A DNA stretch of 64,000 bases from contig JAEQBH010004422.1 in assembly GCA_016808115.1 (NCBI GenBank), positions 124,001 to 188,000 on the forward strand, written 5' to 3'. Each line of letters opens with the position of its first letter. Position 1 is the first letter of the stretch. Positions 1 to 10,433 of the stretch are shown piece after piece. The position numbers and the translations under genes are program-made. Source of the DNA: Tetrastigma voinierianum. Taxonomy: Eukaryota; Streptophyta; Magnoliopsida; Vitales; Vitaceae. The notes below the pieces were generated by a model, which worked only from the letters and a program-made list of their open reading frames with translations, did not search any database and had not been told where the DNA came from.

Positions 1-700
1 TCATGTTGTAATATGAAAACTAAATTTGTTTAGGAGCCCTAAATTAAAGCAGTAGATTTCTTTGTTTGAGTATGAATTAGAGCAAACGTCTCCAAATTTC
101 TCTCACATCTTTGAAGATGATGCGATTTGGGAAAGAACGACCTTGGAAATTCAGCAATAGCTATTTGAAGCATGATTCATTACTAAAAACCACATTCAGC
201 TGCGATAAAATTACTTATATTAATAAAATAGTTATATGAAATTTACTTTTTAATGAAAATTAACACTGCAGGCCATTTTGATCTTGAAGTTATTATATAA
301 CTTGTCAGATCATAAATCCTTTTCATCTCGGGAATGAAAGTATAAGTTGAATTCAAAATGTCAAAATCTAAAATAAAAAAATCAATCAGAATAAATTCTG
401 AATCAATTAATTAGAATTATAAACTCATTAATTTACTAATTCCCGAAATTACAAGGCCTTGACATTAAGTCTAATTTGAAAACGTCTATGAAACAGACGA
501 GTAGCTCGAGGGTCATAGTGACTCCGGTCATATTGAAATTTTGGATTTAGATGAGTATGATCTGATAGTTATTGAGGAATTAGTATGCTTGATAATAATA
601 TAAACATAATATTATTAAATGTGAATATCGGTGAAGAGGATATTAATTGAATTTTTCTTTGCATGAAGAAAGGATGTAGGGTTTCACATCAGAAGCGATC
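1..700. other. AT-rich flank without recognised gene
   Basis: No open frame of useful length and no known domain could be read on either strand. The stretch is AT-rich with scattered homopolymers. It may be the decayed C-terminal or flanking part of the antisense hAT fossil that follows, but I cannot show this. Confidence 0.5.
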
Positions 701-719
701 TGATGATATATTTCACCTA

Positions 720-1610
720 CTCTTTAGCTTTGATCGATCTAAATTTTGCCTTCATCAATGAATCAACTCGTAGACAAATGGCATGGTTGGGACTGACTTG
801 AATCTAACAATGTGAAACTGCTTGTGTATAGTGCCTCATAAGTGGACCTGCTTCCTACCATTCTCCAATATTATGATCAAACATGGTCTTAAGCCTCATG
901 TCATCTGATAATTTGGCTTATAGGATGCTAGACTCATTACTAATAAAGACTTTTCTTAGAATCAGCCTCTTTTTGAAGGAGTGATGAAATGATATAGTTT
1001 GTTATGATCTTGTTGATCCCAGGGATGACAGGTGTCTCACCACGGACCTTTCATTTTACGACAACTGACCATAGTGTAGTAAGAGTTGGTTATCTTTTCG
1101 GGCATTCTGATCAGGTGGGCAAAGCACTATCCCCTTTTATCAATTTCTTGAAGCATTAAATAAATGCGGTGTGTTGCATATGGAGTCAAATAGGTGTATT
1201 TCTTCATAAATAAATTTCATAAGCTTTCACAAATCTTTGATCCATTATCACATTCTGATTTACCACATTTGGCACCGACTTCCTTGATAACATCCTTAAT
1301 AATAGTTCCTGTGTTGTTGTCTTTAATCATATCTAACACATCACAATTTGAGAAAATTATGCCATGCTGAATATACCATGAAATTAATTATGCTCAGTGG
1401 AAGGTTGTACTTTGATCGTCCATCGCACATAATTGTGCATCCATATGTTTCCCATTTCTCCTTTGTATGTTGTACAGCTTCCCATGTCTTCTGCTCATTT
1501 CAAGTACTTTTGCATGTTCATATGGAGATGGTGGTTTTGGTGTCATGCATGTATAATTAAAGGAAGTTGAATGATGGTTGTAAATTGCGATCATATTAAG
1601 ATAATAATAT
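720..1610 (-). pseudogene. hAT-type transposase fossil (DUF659-like domain)
   Basis: On the complement, short blocks in correct order match the plant DUF659/hAT transposase family: GCTIMCDG followed by a stop where Trp is expected (about 1412-1440), then IKDVIKEVGAK (about 1270-1305), a CDNGS-like block, MKKY and LMLQEIDK (about 1140-1200), and finally TMPFVYELI (near 765-790). In the family these blocks carry the RNase H-like catalytic core, and the acidic residues of the CDG and CDNG blocks correspond to catalytic positions. Frames shift between blocks and several stops interrupt them, so no protein can be made. I saw no terminal inverted repeats or 8-bp duplication around it. It is a relic of a cut-and-paste element, older than the better preserved LTR elements to its right. 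Identification is by motif order only. Confidence 0.62.
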
Positions 1611-2700
1611 CATTATTAAAACATATTATCTGATGGAACAAACTACAGCATTTTGTGCACGAAATCATGTTCTTAAAATGGTGAGAGTCTTGTACAGAGT
1701 GAACCTTTGCATATATGAAGAACACATACAATCAATCGTCCCATTGTTTTCTGCAGTTGGACACAACTGAACATCGAGAGCGCATGCTTGGCACAGGAGC
1801 TTGTACAATGATGGTGCAATTGGTAGTGATGGATCTGCGTCTTTGAACGCACAACCCAGATCTTCCATACATCTTGATGGATCACACAGTTTGTGAAGAC
1901 TACTTATTGCAATTATGCAAAAAAAAAAAAAAATCAAAGTACATTATTTTATATATAATTATGCGAAAAAATGAATTTAAAGTATAAGATTTCTTATTTT
2001 TCATTTGCTCCCATAAATCCTTGACTGTTCTTAGTTTCATTCACTAGTTTTTGATGCACGTCTTCTTGCATTATTAAATACCATTTCTTAGAATTAGTGT
2101 CAACAGTGCATATCACCTTGTGAAATTAGCACCTCTCCTCCTCCTCATCAATGATAGTGTGATGTCTTCGCCCACCATTCCTCCCGGCCCATGCCCTCGT
2201 AATTCAGCTCGAATTTCTTCCCATATCTCGTCTTTTTAGCTTTTAGTTCACTTTTTTTGTTCTAAAAGTTTTATTTACATTCTTATTTTGACATCACATT
2301 TTGGATGCTTCTTTATGTTGAATGGGGTTGTATGTGACAGTGAAATTTTAAATTGAAATAATTACCACTTTTTATCCATTAAACACAAATAATATGGAGT
2401 GTTTCATTTTATTTCCTCAAATAATGCATGATACCTACATGCGGGATCTACGGCCTCCAGCACTAGCCATCCTATAAACACATGTGATTTTATTGAAAAT
2501 GAAATTCGAATTAAATGTGATAATATAATACTCAGAGATCATTATAATAACATTATATAAATGTGATTGTGGCAACATAAAAGTAGATCTAGGATTTAAC
2601 ATGATATCTAACTTAATTCAAACTTTAGACTAACATGATGGTGGATAACAATAATTTAATCTTATGATATCTGTTTATTTAATATTATTATGATATTTAA
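1611..2700. other. Non-coding AT-rich stretch with an unrecognised antisense frame
   Basis: An antisense frame at 1665-1937 gives about 90 residues with several cysteines but matches no family I know, and it has no partner frames. A run of A residues lies at 1919-1933. The part around 2000-2200 read on the complement faintly recalls a retroelement frame but is too weak to name. Nothing else is supported. Confidence 0.4.
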
Positions 2701-2710
2701 ATATATCAAG

Positions 2711-3060
2711 TTTCTAACATTAAATAATTATAATTGTTTAGTAATATGTCTAAGATCTAAAGTTTGAACATATAACTAAATTTAATGTAAGTAATATGTT
2801 TCAAATTACTAGAATAAGATTATAGTATAAAAATGTTTCAAATTTAATGTACTATTAAATAAATAATATAATTAATTAACTAGAAATTATATTAGTTAGT
2901 AAATAATATCTGAACTAAAATAATATTACATTCAGATATCTGAAGATACAAAATTTCTAACATTAAATAGTTATAATTATTTAGTAGTATGATGTGTAAT
3001 ATCTAAGTTTCAAACATTATATAACTAAAATTTAATATAAGTAATATGTTTCAATTACTA
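2711..3060. repeat. Duplicated AT-rich block (about 100 bp, two copies)
   Basis: Two direct copies are visible at about 2711-2810 and 2954-3060. They share in order a TTTCTAACATTAAATA block, a TAATTRTTTAGTA block, an ATATAACTAAA block and an AAGTAATATGTTTCAA block, with small indels. The roughly 140-bp spacer is also AT-rich. This could be a local tandem duplication or the remnant of a non-autonomous element. Confidence 0.6.
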
Positions 3061-3133
3061 TATGAGACACAACTCATTTTTATAAGTAACATTATATATC
3101 GGGTTTATGGCTCATTTTTGGGAGTTTCTAGTG

Positions 3134-3930
3134 AGCCATGGGGGGACACTGATTGATGATGGCCTTGACTTTTCATCCCGAGATGGATGGTCGGTCAAGA
3201 GGACCATCCCCAGACATTAGAGACATCTACGGGCATGTGTCACAGAATCAAGGGTAGTTGGGAAGAGCATTTAAGTGGAATTAAACACAGCAATGTAGTT
3301 ATCAGTGACACATGCGAGATGACACTCTGTGAGACATGTGGGAGGCCATGTCGATCTCAGATTTGTTGGACGGAGGTGGGAGAGAGAACCTGCAGTCAGG
3401 GTTGGTTAGAGACACCTGAGAAGGTGAGGTGATGCAGAAGCGTCTTCTCAGGCTCAAGCTAAAGAGATCTCTGGCAGATGGGCGTTTGGAGCCTCTGAAA
3501 TTTGGGGTGGGTGATCATGTCTTTTGAGGTGATGCACAAAGGAGTGGTCGGGTTAAATGAGTGGGGAAGGCTATCGTCAAGGTATGTGAGCCCTTCAGGT
3601 GCTTCGAGGGTAGGCACAGTGCATCTAGATTGAAGCTGTGATTTATCGAGTTTACATGTGGTATTCCATGTCTCCGTGCTTTTGGAAGTACACCCACTAG
3701 TCAGGCTCATGTGGTGGATTGGGGAGAGCTTGTAGTTGATGCAGATGGAACCTTCGAGGAGGGACCTGTGCGTATCATGGATAGCCGGGATTAGGTTTTA
3801 TGAAGCAAGACCATGAGGCTAATGAAGGTGTGGTGCTTCCTGCATGGAATGAAGCGAGAGCGACATGGGACCTTGAAGACCTTTGTCTTGTGTCAGTATC
3901 CCTTGTTCGAGGAAGAAGGTGTGTTTTAGT
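3134..3930 (+). pseudogene. Chromovirus integrase C-terminal and chromodomain remnant
   Basis: Broken frames encode the end of a Ty3/Gypsy chromovirus Pol. At about 3160-3200 a TFHPEMDGRS block corresponds to the integrase core region around its catalytic Glu. At about 3255-3290 an IKGSWEEHL block follows, and at 3340-3400 GRPCRSQICWTEVGERT gives the conserved segment near the integrase C-terminus. At 3710-3900 a degraded chromodomain-like tail ends with a block close to ATWDLED. Everything upstream (RT, RNase H, gag) is missing, so the element is 5'-truncated near 3130. It reads directly into a polypurine tract and an LTR, the normal order for a 3' end. Stops and frameshifts make it a pseudogene. 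Confidence 0.8.
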
Positions 3931-4007
3931 CATTCATATTGAATATTTGTTGCATATGTGAATTACATGTGTCTTTGTGTGTGGGAATTTCAAGATGAAA
4001 TTATTTT

Positions 4008-4020
4008 AAGGGGGAGAGAG
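4008..4020 (+). other. Polypurine tract of truncated chromovirus
   Basis: The purine run AAGGGGGAGAGAG lies immediately before the LTR start TGTAAAACC. Position and composition fit the plus-strand primer used in LTR-retrotransposon reverse transcription. Confidence 0.8.
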
Positions 4021-6609
4021 TGTAAAACCTGAGAAAAATCGATTTTTCTGAAAAATGGCAAAATAGTAAATTGCCATAATAATACAGGTTGAAAACTTGG
4101 AAAATTTCTAGATCTCGGATGATGAAATGGAACTCACCGTTGGATTCATCTCGCGAAGTCTAGTTACCCAGACAAATTTTGTCGAATTAGAACGATTGGA
4201 TTTCACGTTTTCGAGTGATGGGTGTCAGCGGCTCGGGGGCCAGATTACTGATGTAAAAATCTCAAGAAAGTAATTTGAACTTGAGCAGGAGATGAAAAAA
4301 GATTGCTTCGAGGGCCAAAATCGGACCGACGAGGTGGACATGTGGCACTGACGTGGGCCATCAACAAGCTAAGTTATGACAAAGAGGTGGGGCTAGAAGG
4401 CCCATTTTTCGGATTAGTAGAGGAGGAGAGAAGAGAAAGAGGAGAGCCAAGGCTTCCTCCTAAGATCTACAGAGTTTTGTTGGACGGTTTTCATTGGGCC
4501 AAGAACGAAAGTTCATCACATCGACGAGGGGTATGCGTGGGTACCTCGAAAGAGGGATTTCACCAAAGATCAAAGAGGAGAGATTTCGGGAAATCTAAGT
4601 TTTCGGGTTTAGGAGGCTTCCTACCCCTGTATCACGATCCTACAGGTAAGGGATTCTTCCTACCTTGGCTTACTTTCCATCTTTGGGTCGGGAAAAGAGG
4701 GTTTTTCTTTTAAGGGCCTGTTTGGCAAAGAAAAACTAGATTTTGAGTTAAGCCCCGATGTTTCTTCTTTGGATTACTTTGGCGAAGGTGTGAATCTTCT
4801 CAGGGAAGATTGGTTCTTCGCCTAGGTGAAGGGATGGTTCGCTTAGGCGAAGGGGTTCGCCTAGGCGTGGGCATGTACACCTAGGCGAGCCCGAGGATAG
4901 AAAAATGGGACCTTCTGGTCTGCATAAGAGAGGCTATTGCTCGCCTAGGCGAGCCTATGACTGTCCGAGGCTTGTGTTTATGGCCTCTTTGGGGTCGGTC
5001 TCGTGGCCTAGTTTGTGATTGTTATGGCTTGCTTCGAGGGCCATTATGTGACTTGTTTGGCTGTGTCATTGCTTGACTAAGAGTGACATGTTTGGATGTC
5101 AATATGTGTGTTCTAATATGTTGACATGTGATAAGTTTATATGTGCAAAAAGCCATGACATGGCTTGATTGTGAGTGCCCCACTACTTGATTATATAGTG
5201 ACCTGTTTGGATGCTCCAGTATGGGTACTCAGCGTATTGACATGTGGCCGAGGTGTTATGTCTGATGACCCTTTACATGGCTTGCTTGTGTGTGTTTCAT
5301 TGCTTGATCATAGAATGACATCTTGAACGTGAATGTTGATGTATGCTTGTATGATATATTGACATGAATGAAATGATGTATGGAAGTCATATGTAGGTGA
5401 TGTGATTGTCCATGACACCAGTAAGTGGTGTGGATTGTGTTGTCCATGTAACATTCATTATGCACGTGACATGATATAACATGCAATGGCATATTGCATT
5501 GCATATGCACAGGGACATCGCACTAAATGGGTGTGAGTGCATGGTTAATGAATCGATATTATGTTTGGTGTTTGATTGAGTGGGCTAGTTTAAATGGGAC
5601 AACGTCCAACAGAGTCGCACGGTTGATTAAAATGGTAAAGAAAATATGTGCCGGGTATCAGCAAAAAGGGATAGATCCACCCTCGAGTGAAAGACCCACC
5701 AATTATGGTCAGACATAGTCCCCAACAGTGAAAGGCTATAAAAGTGTCTAGGTTTGCAACCCTCTGATGTGACACTTAAAATCCATTTACCCGTAAAGGC
5801 GCATGGTTTTGAATATAAAATGATCATTGTGATGTATCATCCAAAAAACTTTTGGTTTATAAATAAATGAAATTTGTTTGGAAAATGATCATTAGATGTC
5901 ATCTAGAATGACGGTTTATCACATATGGGCTTAGGCGTTGTGTGAGGGAGTCGGTGAGGACTCGGGTGCATGATACATGATTGAGTCACATCTCATTTCA
6001 TGGTATGCCATGTAGGATTCCATATAGAATTGGCATGTTCTTGTTGGAATGTGAATGTGAAATGTTGAGTGAACATTGCATGTGCACTTAGGTGGAGAGT
6101 AGCCCTTGTAGGAATTATTCTCTATTGGGCGTGGCTCTTGTTATGGAATGACCTTTCGGGCGGGAGTGCTGCCATGGAGTGGACGATGCTCGGGCCTTGA
6201 GGCGTGATAGCGAAAAACGACATGTGGCCTTGATAAATCCTTTTGTAAAAAGTGCTTAGGATAAGCTAGTTCTAGCATGTATTTTTATATAAAAAATTTG
6301 TAATTAAATTCTTTTGGACTATTGCCAATATAGTCGGGTATGTAATAATGGTAAGAGGGTTGTGATTGGACTCTTACATACTGTATTTATGCGTATTATT
6401 CTCATATTTTTAACTTAAATATGAATGAATGGGTCCCGGTGAAGGGACGTATCGAGGTGGTCTTAGGTAACTCGGTGTCCCACAATTATTTATCACAGGT
6501 CAGGTGCAGGGCTGGTGTGGTCGGTGCCAAGCCTGGAGTCTTGGAAATGACTGGGGTAGAAGTGCATGGTTAATGGCTAATCAGCGAGACCACTCGGGTT
6601 TGGGCGTCA
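4021..6609 (+). repeat. 3' LTR of truncated chromovirus (TGTAAAACC family)
   Basis: The LTR starts TGTAAAACC right after a polypurine tract and ends near GGGCGTCA at 6602-6609, giving TG...CA ends and about 2.6 kb. The start and several internal blocks recur in the LTR at 33496, notably the CTAGATCTCGGATGA block near 4112 and the CACCGTTGGA block near 4135. The last 50 bases also align with the end of that copy, which supports both boundaries. A cluster of self-complementary CGCCTAGGCG variants lies at 4816-4955 and a splice-donor-like CAGGTAAGG at 4643. Open frames inside, for example 4303-4713, are probably chance. Confidence 0.75.
4816..4955. repeat. Cluster of CGCCTAGGCG palindrome variants
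   Basis: At least five perfect or near copies of the self-complementary CGCCTAGGCG occur within 140 bp, including TTCGCCTAGGTGAA near 4817 and a perfect TCGCCTAGGCGA at 4941-4952. Copies are separated by 10-60 bp of unrelated sequence, so this is not a simple tandem array. Confidence 0.8.
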
Positions 6610-6611
6610 CG

Positions 6612-6895
6612 AGGTTAAAGGTTTGTTGATCTTCTTTCGGTACTAAAGTTTCAAATAAAACATTTTTACTAGCTCCAATGTCTAACATTGCTTCTACTTT
6701 TATTTCGGTTTTCTTTAATTTAATTGTTGTTGGAAATGTTATAGATTTTACCTTATTTATTGTATTTACAATTGTTGTTCTTAAAGAATTTATTGGTTCT
6801 TCTTCTTTTTGGGTTTCTTCAGCACTTAAATCATTTGTCTTAATTTCTAAGTGGATTTTCTCTATTATTGTTTTCAAATCTTTCCATATACTATA
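6612..6895 (-). pseudogene. Retropepsin-like fragment, possibly pararetrovirus-derived
   Basis: The complement of this 0.28-kb piece reads as one frame with no stop. It contains a lysine- and isoleucine-rich lead and then EAMLDIGASKNV followed by LVPKE. The DIGAS block resembles the catalytic D-T/S-G-A/T triad of retroviral-type aspartic proteases with the middle residue changed to Ile. The spacing of the downstream VPKE-type block is reminiscent of plant pararetrovirus proteases, but other retroelements cannot be excluded. The fragment sits exactly between the end of one LTR (6609) and a truncated second LTR (6897), antisense to both, so it arrived by insertion or rearrangement. No RT or movement-protein domain accompanies it. 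Confidence 0.38.
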
Positions 6896-6896
6896 T

Positions 6897-8412
6897 GAAT
6901 TTATATGAAAAAGAGTAAAATGGTAATTTCGGTCAAAATCTAGAATTTTTCTAGATCTCGGATGATGAAACGAACTTCACCGTTGGAATCGTCTTGCGAA
7001 ATCTAGTTACCACGTCAAATTTCGCCTAATTTCGAGACAGTCGGAATTTCACATTTTTCGAGGCACCGAGAGTAGTACGGGGCACTTGGCATGTGTTGAG
7101 TGACCTATGAGGCACCACGTGTCAAGTGTGAGATAAGTCAAACAATGAGCTCAAGTTTGGGGCCATATGAGACAAATGGCACCTTGTGAGTGGATGAAAA
7201 TCCATGGTAAATGGATAATAGGATAAGGGAAATCCTAAGGACCACTAAAAGTGTGACATGTGGCAAGTGAGATGACATCTGGCTGACCTTCCTTCTTCTC
7301 TCGTAGATTGGGAGAGAGGGGAGGAGGAAAGAAGAGGCAGATGTGAGAGAGTTTTTAGAGTGAGAGAGCTCTACCTTACTCTCAGTTTCCAGGTGATTAG
7401 TCCGTGAGTCAGGACAATGAAGTTGATCCCCACGCAGAGCTACAGTAGATGCCAGGTATTGTGGGTTACTAAGTGACTCTGAGTGAGGTCTTCTTACTTG
7501 GATATTCTTTGTGCAAGAAGCGAAAATGGTTTTGGGTATTATGAGGCGAGCGTGCATGGATTTGAGTTCAAATGGAGCCGATGCATGATGAAATTGTCCT
7601 TGGATGCCACAGATTTGATCTCAGACTAATTAAGCAGTCTGATTTGCCCAATTGGATTAAAAATGTCCATGTGAATGGCTTGAAATGTGTATGGAAAATG
7701 ATATGTTAATGCATGCTAATTGATATGTTAACATGATTGTTTGAAGTATATGAAATATAATTGTGTATGAGCCATTGGATTTGGATATATGAATCAGCAT
7801 CATTGCGATTTTCATGTGCCTGATGAATCGCGTAGAAATTAGTTATTGGGTGCCACGGTATGGTTGTTCGCCACTCTTGGTAGTGTAGGTTGAGTTTGTC
7901 TTTGAAATTTCGTCCGATAAAAGACTAATAGTTCAAATCATAAAAGCGAAAAATAGACTAATGTGTGTTGGGTGAGTAAGAAGGGGGACTTTAATCCTCG
8001 GTGAAGAACTGAAACATGGGTGTAAGAGACACTTGTATGAGCGGGGGTTATGTTTGTGTGTAAGAGACCAGTGGTATCGTTAGAAAGTTCTGTTAGGTGT
8101 AAGGGCAGGCGTAGTAGAAATTTACGTGCCAGAAAACACCTGAGTCGTAACATCACCAAGACCATTCTTACGTGTCCGTACATATCATTCTATTCATTAT
8201 ATTTTGTAACTATTTTGCATTGAATTGATGATGTAAAGTCAGTCTTCATGAGAAGAATATATTTTTGAATCATTTTGTTTTGGATATTTATGGAATATGT
8301 TTAAAGAGGTGAACTCTAGAATATCACATTTTGTAAATGTATTTGAAAAGGCATGAGATGCAAATTTGTATAAATAAATTTATTTAAAACGATTATAGTT
8401 TTATTTGGGTAG

Positions 8413-8506
<94 letters not shown>

Positions 8507-8649
8507 TTTATATCAAAAGATGATTAGATCTTGATATCATATACCCATAAATAATTATGTTTTAAATAAGTATTAATTATTCATATTAGAAATTGGTATA
8601 TGAAATGTGTTTAAATGAACAGGTGTTTAATAGGTAAAAGAGCGCTACA
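6897..8649 (+). repeat. 5' LTR (start truncated) of second chromovirus
   Basis: The segment opens within the conserved LTR block TTTTTCTAGATCTCGGATGA, lacking roughly the first 40 bp of that LTR family. It ends GAGCGCTACA at 8640-8649, followed 6 bp later by a primer-binding site, so it is a 5' LTR. It shares the CACCGTTGGAATCGTC block with the LTRs at 4021 and 33496. A long TA dinucleotide tract is embedded near its 3' end. The 3' LTR expected for the same element (31054) starts TGTAACGCCC and looks unlike it, a conflict described in the findings. Confidence 0.65.
8414..8504. repeat. (TA)n microsatellite
   Basis: About 90 bp of uninterrupted AT/TA dinucleotide lies within the U5 side of the LTR. 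The exact copy number is likely unstable and prone to sequencing error. Confidence 0.95.
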
Positions 8650-8655
8650 CTTAAG

Positions 8656-8670
8656 TGGTATTAGAGCCTA
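8656..8670 (+). other. Primer-binding site (initiator Met tRNA type)
   Basis: TGGTATTAGAGCCTA lies 6 bp after the LTR end and matches the usual plant LTR-retrotransposon primer site TGGTATCAGAGC with one change. It fixes the LTR/internal boundary and the plus-strand orientation. Confidence 0.8.
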
Positions 8671-8799
8671 GGTTTAGGCGGTTCTACAAAATGATTTTGA
8701 AATTGTTTGTAAATGATTTTGAATTTTTTTTTATGACATGCATTTCATTTGCATATAAAGGATGACGTGACTCTAATGCGGATATTGTTGGTCTTAATA

Positions 8800-9860
8800 G
8801 GTTAAGCATGGATAGTTCAGGACCCAGCTAGGGTCGAGGTGAATCGAGGAAGTGCTGAATAGCCTGTTTGGTGTGGATGGTGAGGCGGCATCCATGCCAG
8901 TCGATGAACGACCCGAGGTCCAGCGATAGGGTATGGATATTCTCCGACGAGATGGCTCAGAAAGCAACGAAGAGCGGCGTAGCTGGCTGCGAGTTGTTCC
9001 TTGAGCGTCAGGCCATAGAGAGAATGGAAAATATCGACCCATGGTTTCCTTGGGAAGAAGATGATGAGCCTTCCATGGCGGAAAATTAGCTCGAAAGAAC
9101 TGAAAGAATGCTGTGGCAAATGCATTGCACACTAGAGGAGAACTTAGAGTGCGACTTCTCTCTTACGGGATGAGGTTTATCGGTAGTGGCTTTACTGTTG
9201 ACTAGGGCCTTTGCATTGGAGGGTTTGTATTGGGAGTTCTTCTTGAGTAAATTCACAGAGAAGCAATATGTGGGTCGCATTTATCTGAGCAATATGAGAC
9301 GAAAGTTTCATAATCTAAAGCAAAGACAGATGAGTGTGACAGAATATCAGATGAATTCACCCAGTTGAGCAAGTATGCTCCCGAAATGCTAGTGATCGAG
9401 GAAGAAATGTGTCATAAGTTTGAGGATGGCCTCAATGATTATATTCTGGCCCATGTCATAGGATTCTACCATGATGATTTTTCTAAGATTGTGACATGTG
9501 CTTTAAATGTTGAAAGAGTGAAAAAAGAAGAATATGAAAGAAAAGAAAGAAGGCAGGGTAAGAAAAACCCTGGACAGTCAAGTTCGTATCAACACCAGAA
9601 TAAGAAGTTTAGATGTCACGGGGCTGAGTCGGCTACGACCTGAGGACCGGCTCGAATTGGGTAGTAAGACTATTTCTCTTTGTCACCAGATCAGTTGCTA
9701 GTGCACCAGGAGGTTCTTCGAGAGGGCCAATTCCTCCTTATTGCACACATTGTGGGAGGAGACATAAAGGAGAGTGTTGGAGACTAATAGGTGCTTGTTT
9801 GGCTTGTGGATCCAATGAGCACAAGATAAAAGATTTAATCTAGAGATCATTCCCTTCACT
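8800..9860 (+). pseudogene. Chromovirus gag fossil with zinc-knuckle region
   Basis: Pieces of the nucleocapsid precursor are readable in three frames. At 9186-9360 there is an FTEKQYVGR to LKQRQMSVTEY segment, and at 9365-9560 SKYAPEMLVIEEE followed by KFEDGLNDYI and CALNVERVKKEEYE, the typical order of the retrotransposon gag domain. At about 9734-9840 two cysteine clusters appear, C-x2-C-x4-H-x4-C in CTHCGRRHKGEC and then CLACGSNEHKIKDL, where the final Cys has been lost. The product would package the element RNA in cytoplasmic particles. Stops near 9368, 9640 and 9780 break the frame. The N-terminal third (8800-9185) is poorly recognisable. Protease follows directly. Confidence 0.75.
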
Positions 9861-9989
9861 CACCACCAATTTGAAGTGATTCATGTCTGAAGAGTAACAA
9901 GGACAACGAGGTATTGCATCACAAGTGCTGCCCGAGACAAGCAACACAAACTATGATAGGATGCTCATACTCTACTTCCGACATATCTG

Positions 9990-10433
9990 TTAAAGAGAGC
10001 GTGGAAGACAAAAGATGCAGGATGTGATAGTTGGTAGAATTTTCTATCTTTGAGACTAATGCATATGCATTGATTGATCGAGTTCAACCCGTTTCTTACA
10101 TTTGTATTTCCATTCGAGGAGTTTGGGTGATTTACGAAGAGTGGCAAGGTATGATATCTTGGTGACAAATCAGCAAAGGCATAGTGTCATTGAATAGAGT
10201 TCTGAGATTGCCACGTCGAGGAATATGAGTATGAGTTTCGGGGAGACTTGATCGAGTTATCATTCGAAGGAGTTTGATGTGATATTGGGGATGGATTAGT
10301 TTTCCGAGCAAGGTGGTAGTTGATTGTAGAATGAATAGAGAGTGACCTTAAGGACAGAATTGGCGAGGAAGTGACTTTTATCGTGAGGAGGTCGGGACCG
10401 CCTCTCTGTCTTGATGTCATGGCTATGCTAGGC
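9990..10433 (+). pseudogene. Chromovirus protease fossil, cut by nested insertion
   Basis: The protease region begins with NAYALID at about 10060-10080, where the residues after the catalytic Asp (normally P/T-G-S/A) are altered to RV. A FDVILGMD block follows at 10271-10295 and then stops. The reading ends at about 10433, where a minus-strand LTR array begins. The missing continuation of this linker is found at 28115, giving the same residue order without loss, so the array split this gene. Protease would cut Gag-Pol during particle maturation. It is inactive here because of the changed active site and stops. Confidence 0.75.

Noticed and set aside
4303..4713. 136-codon plus-strand frame
   Set aside because: Lies wholly inside an LTR, matches no family and has no equivalent in the sister LTR at 33496.
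6678..6908. 76-codon plus-strand hydrophobic frame
   Set aside because: Mirror of the antisense protease-like frame, which has the recognisable active-site block.
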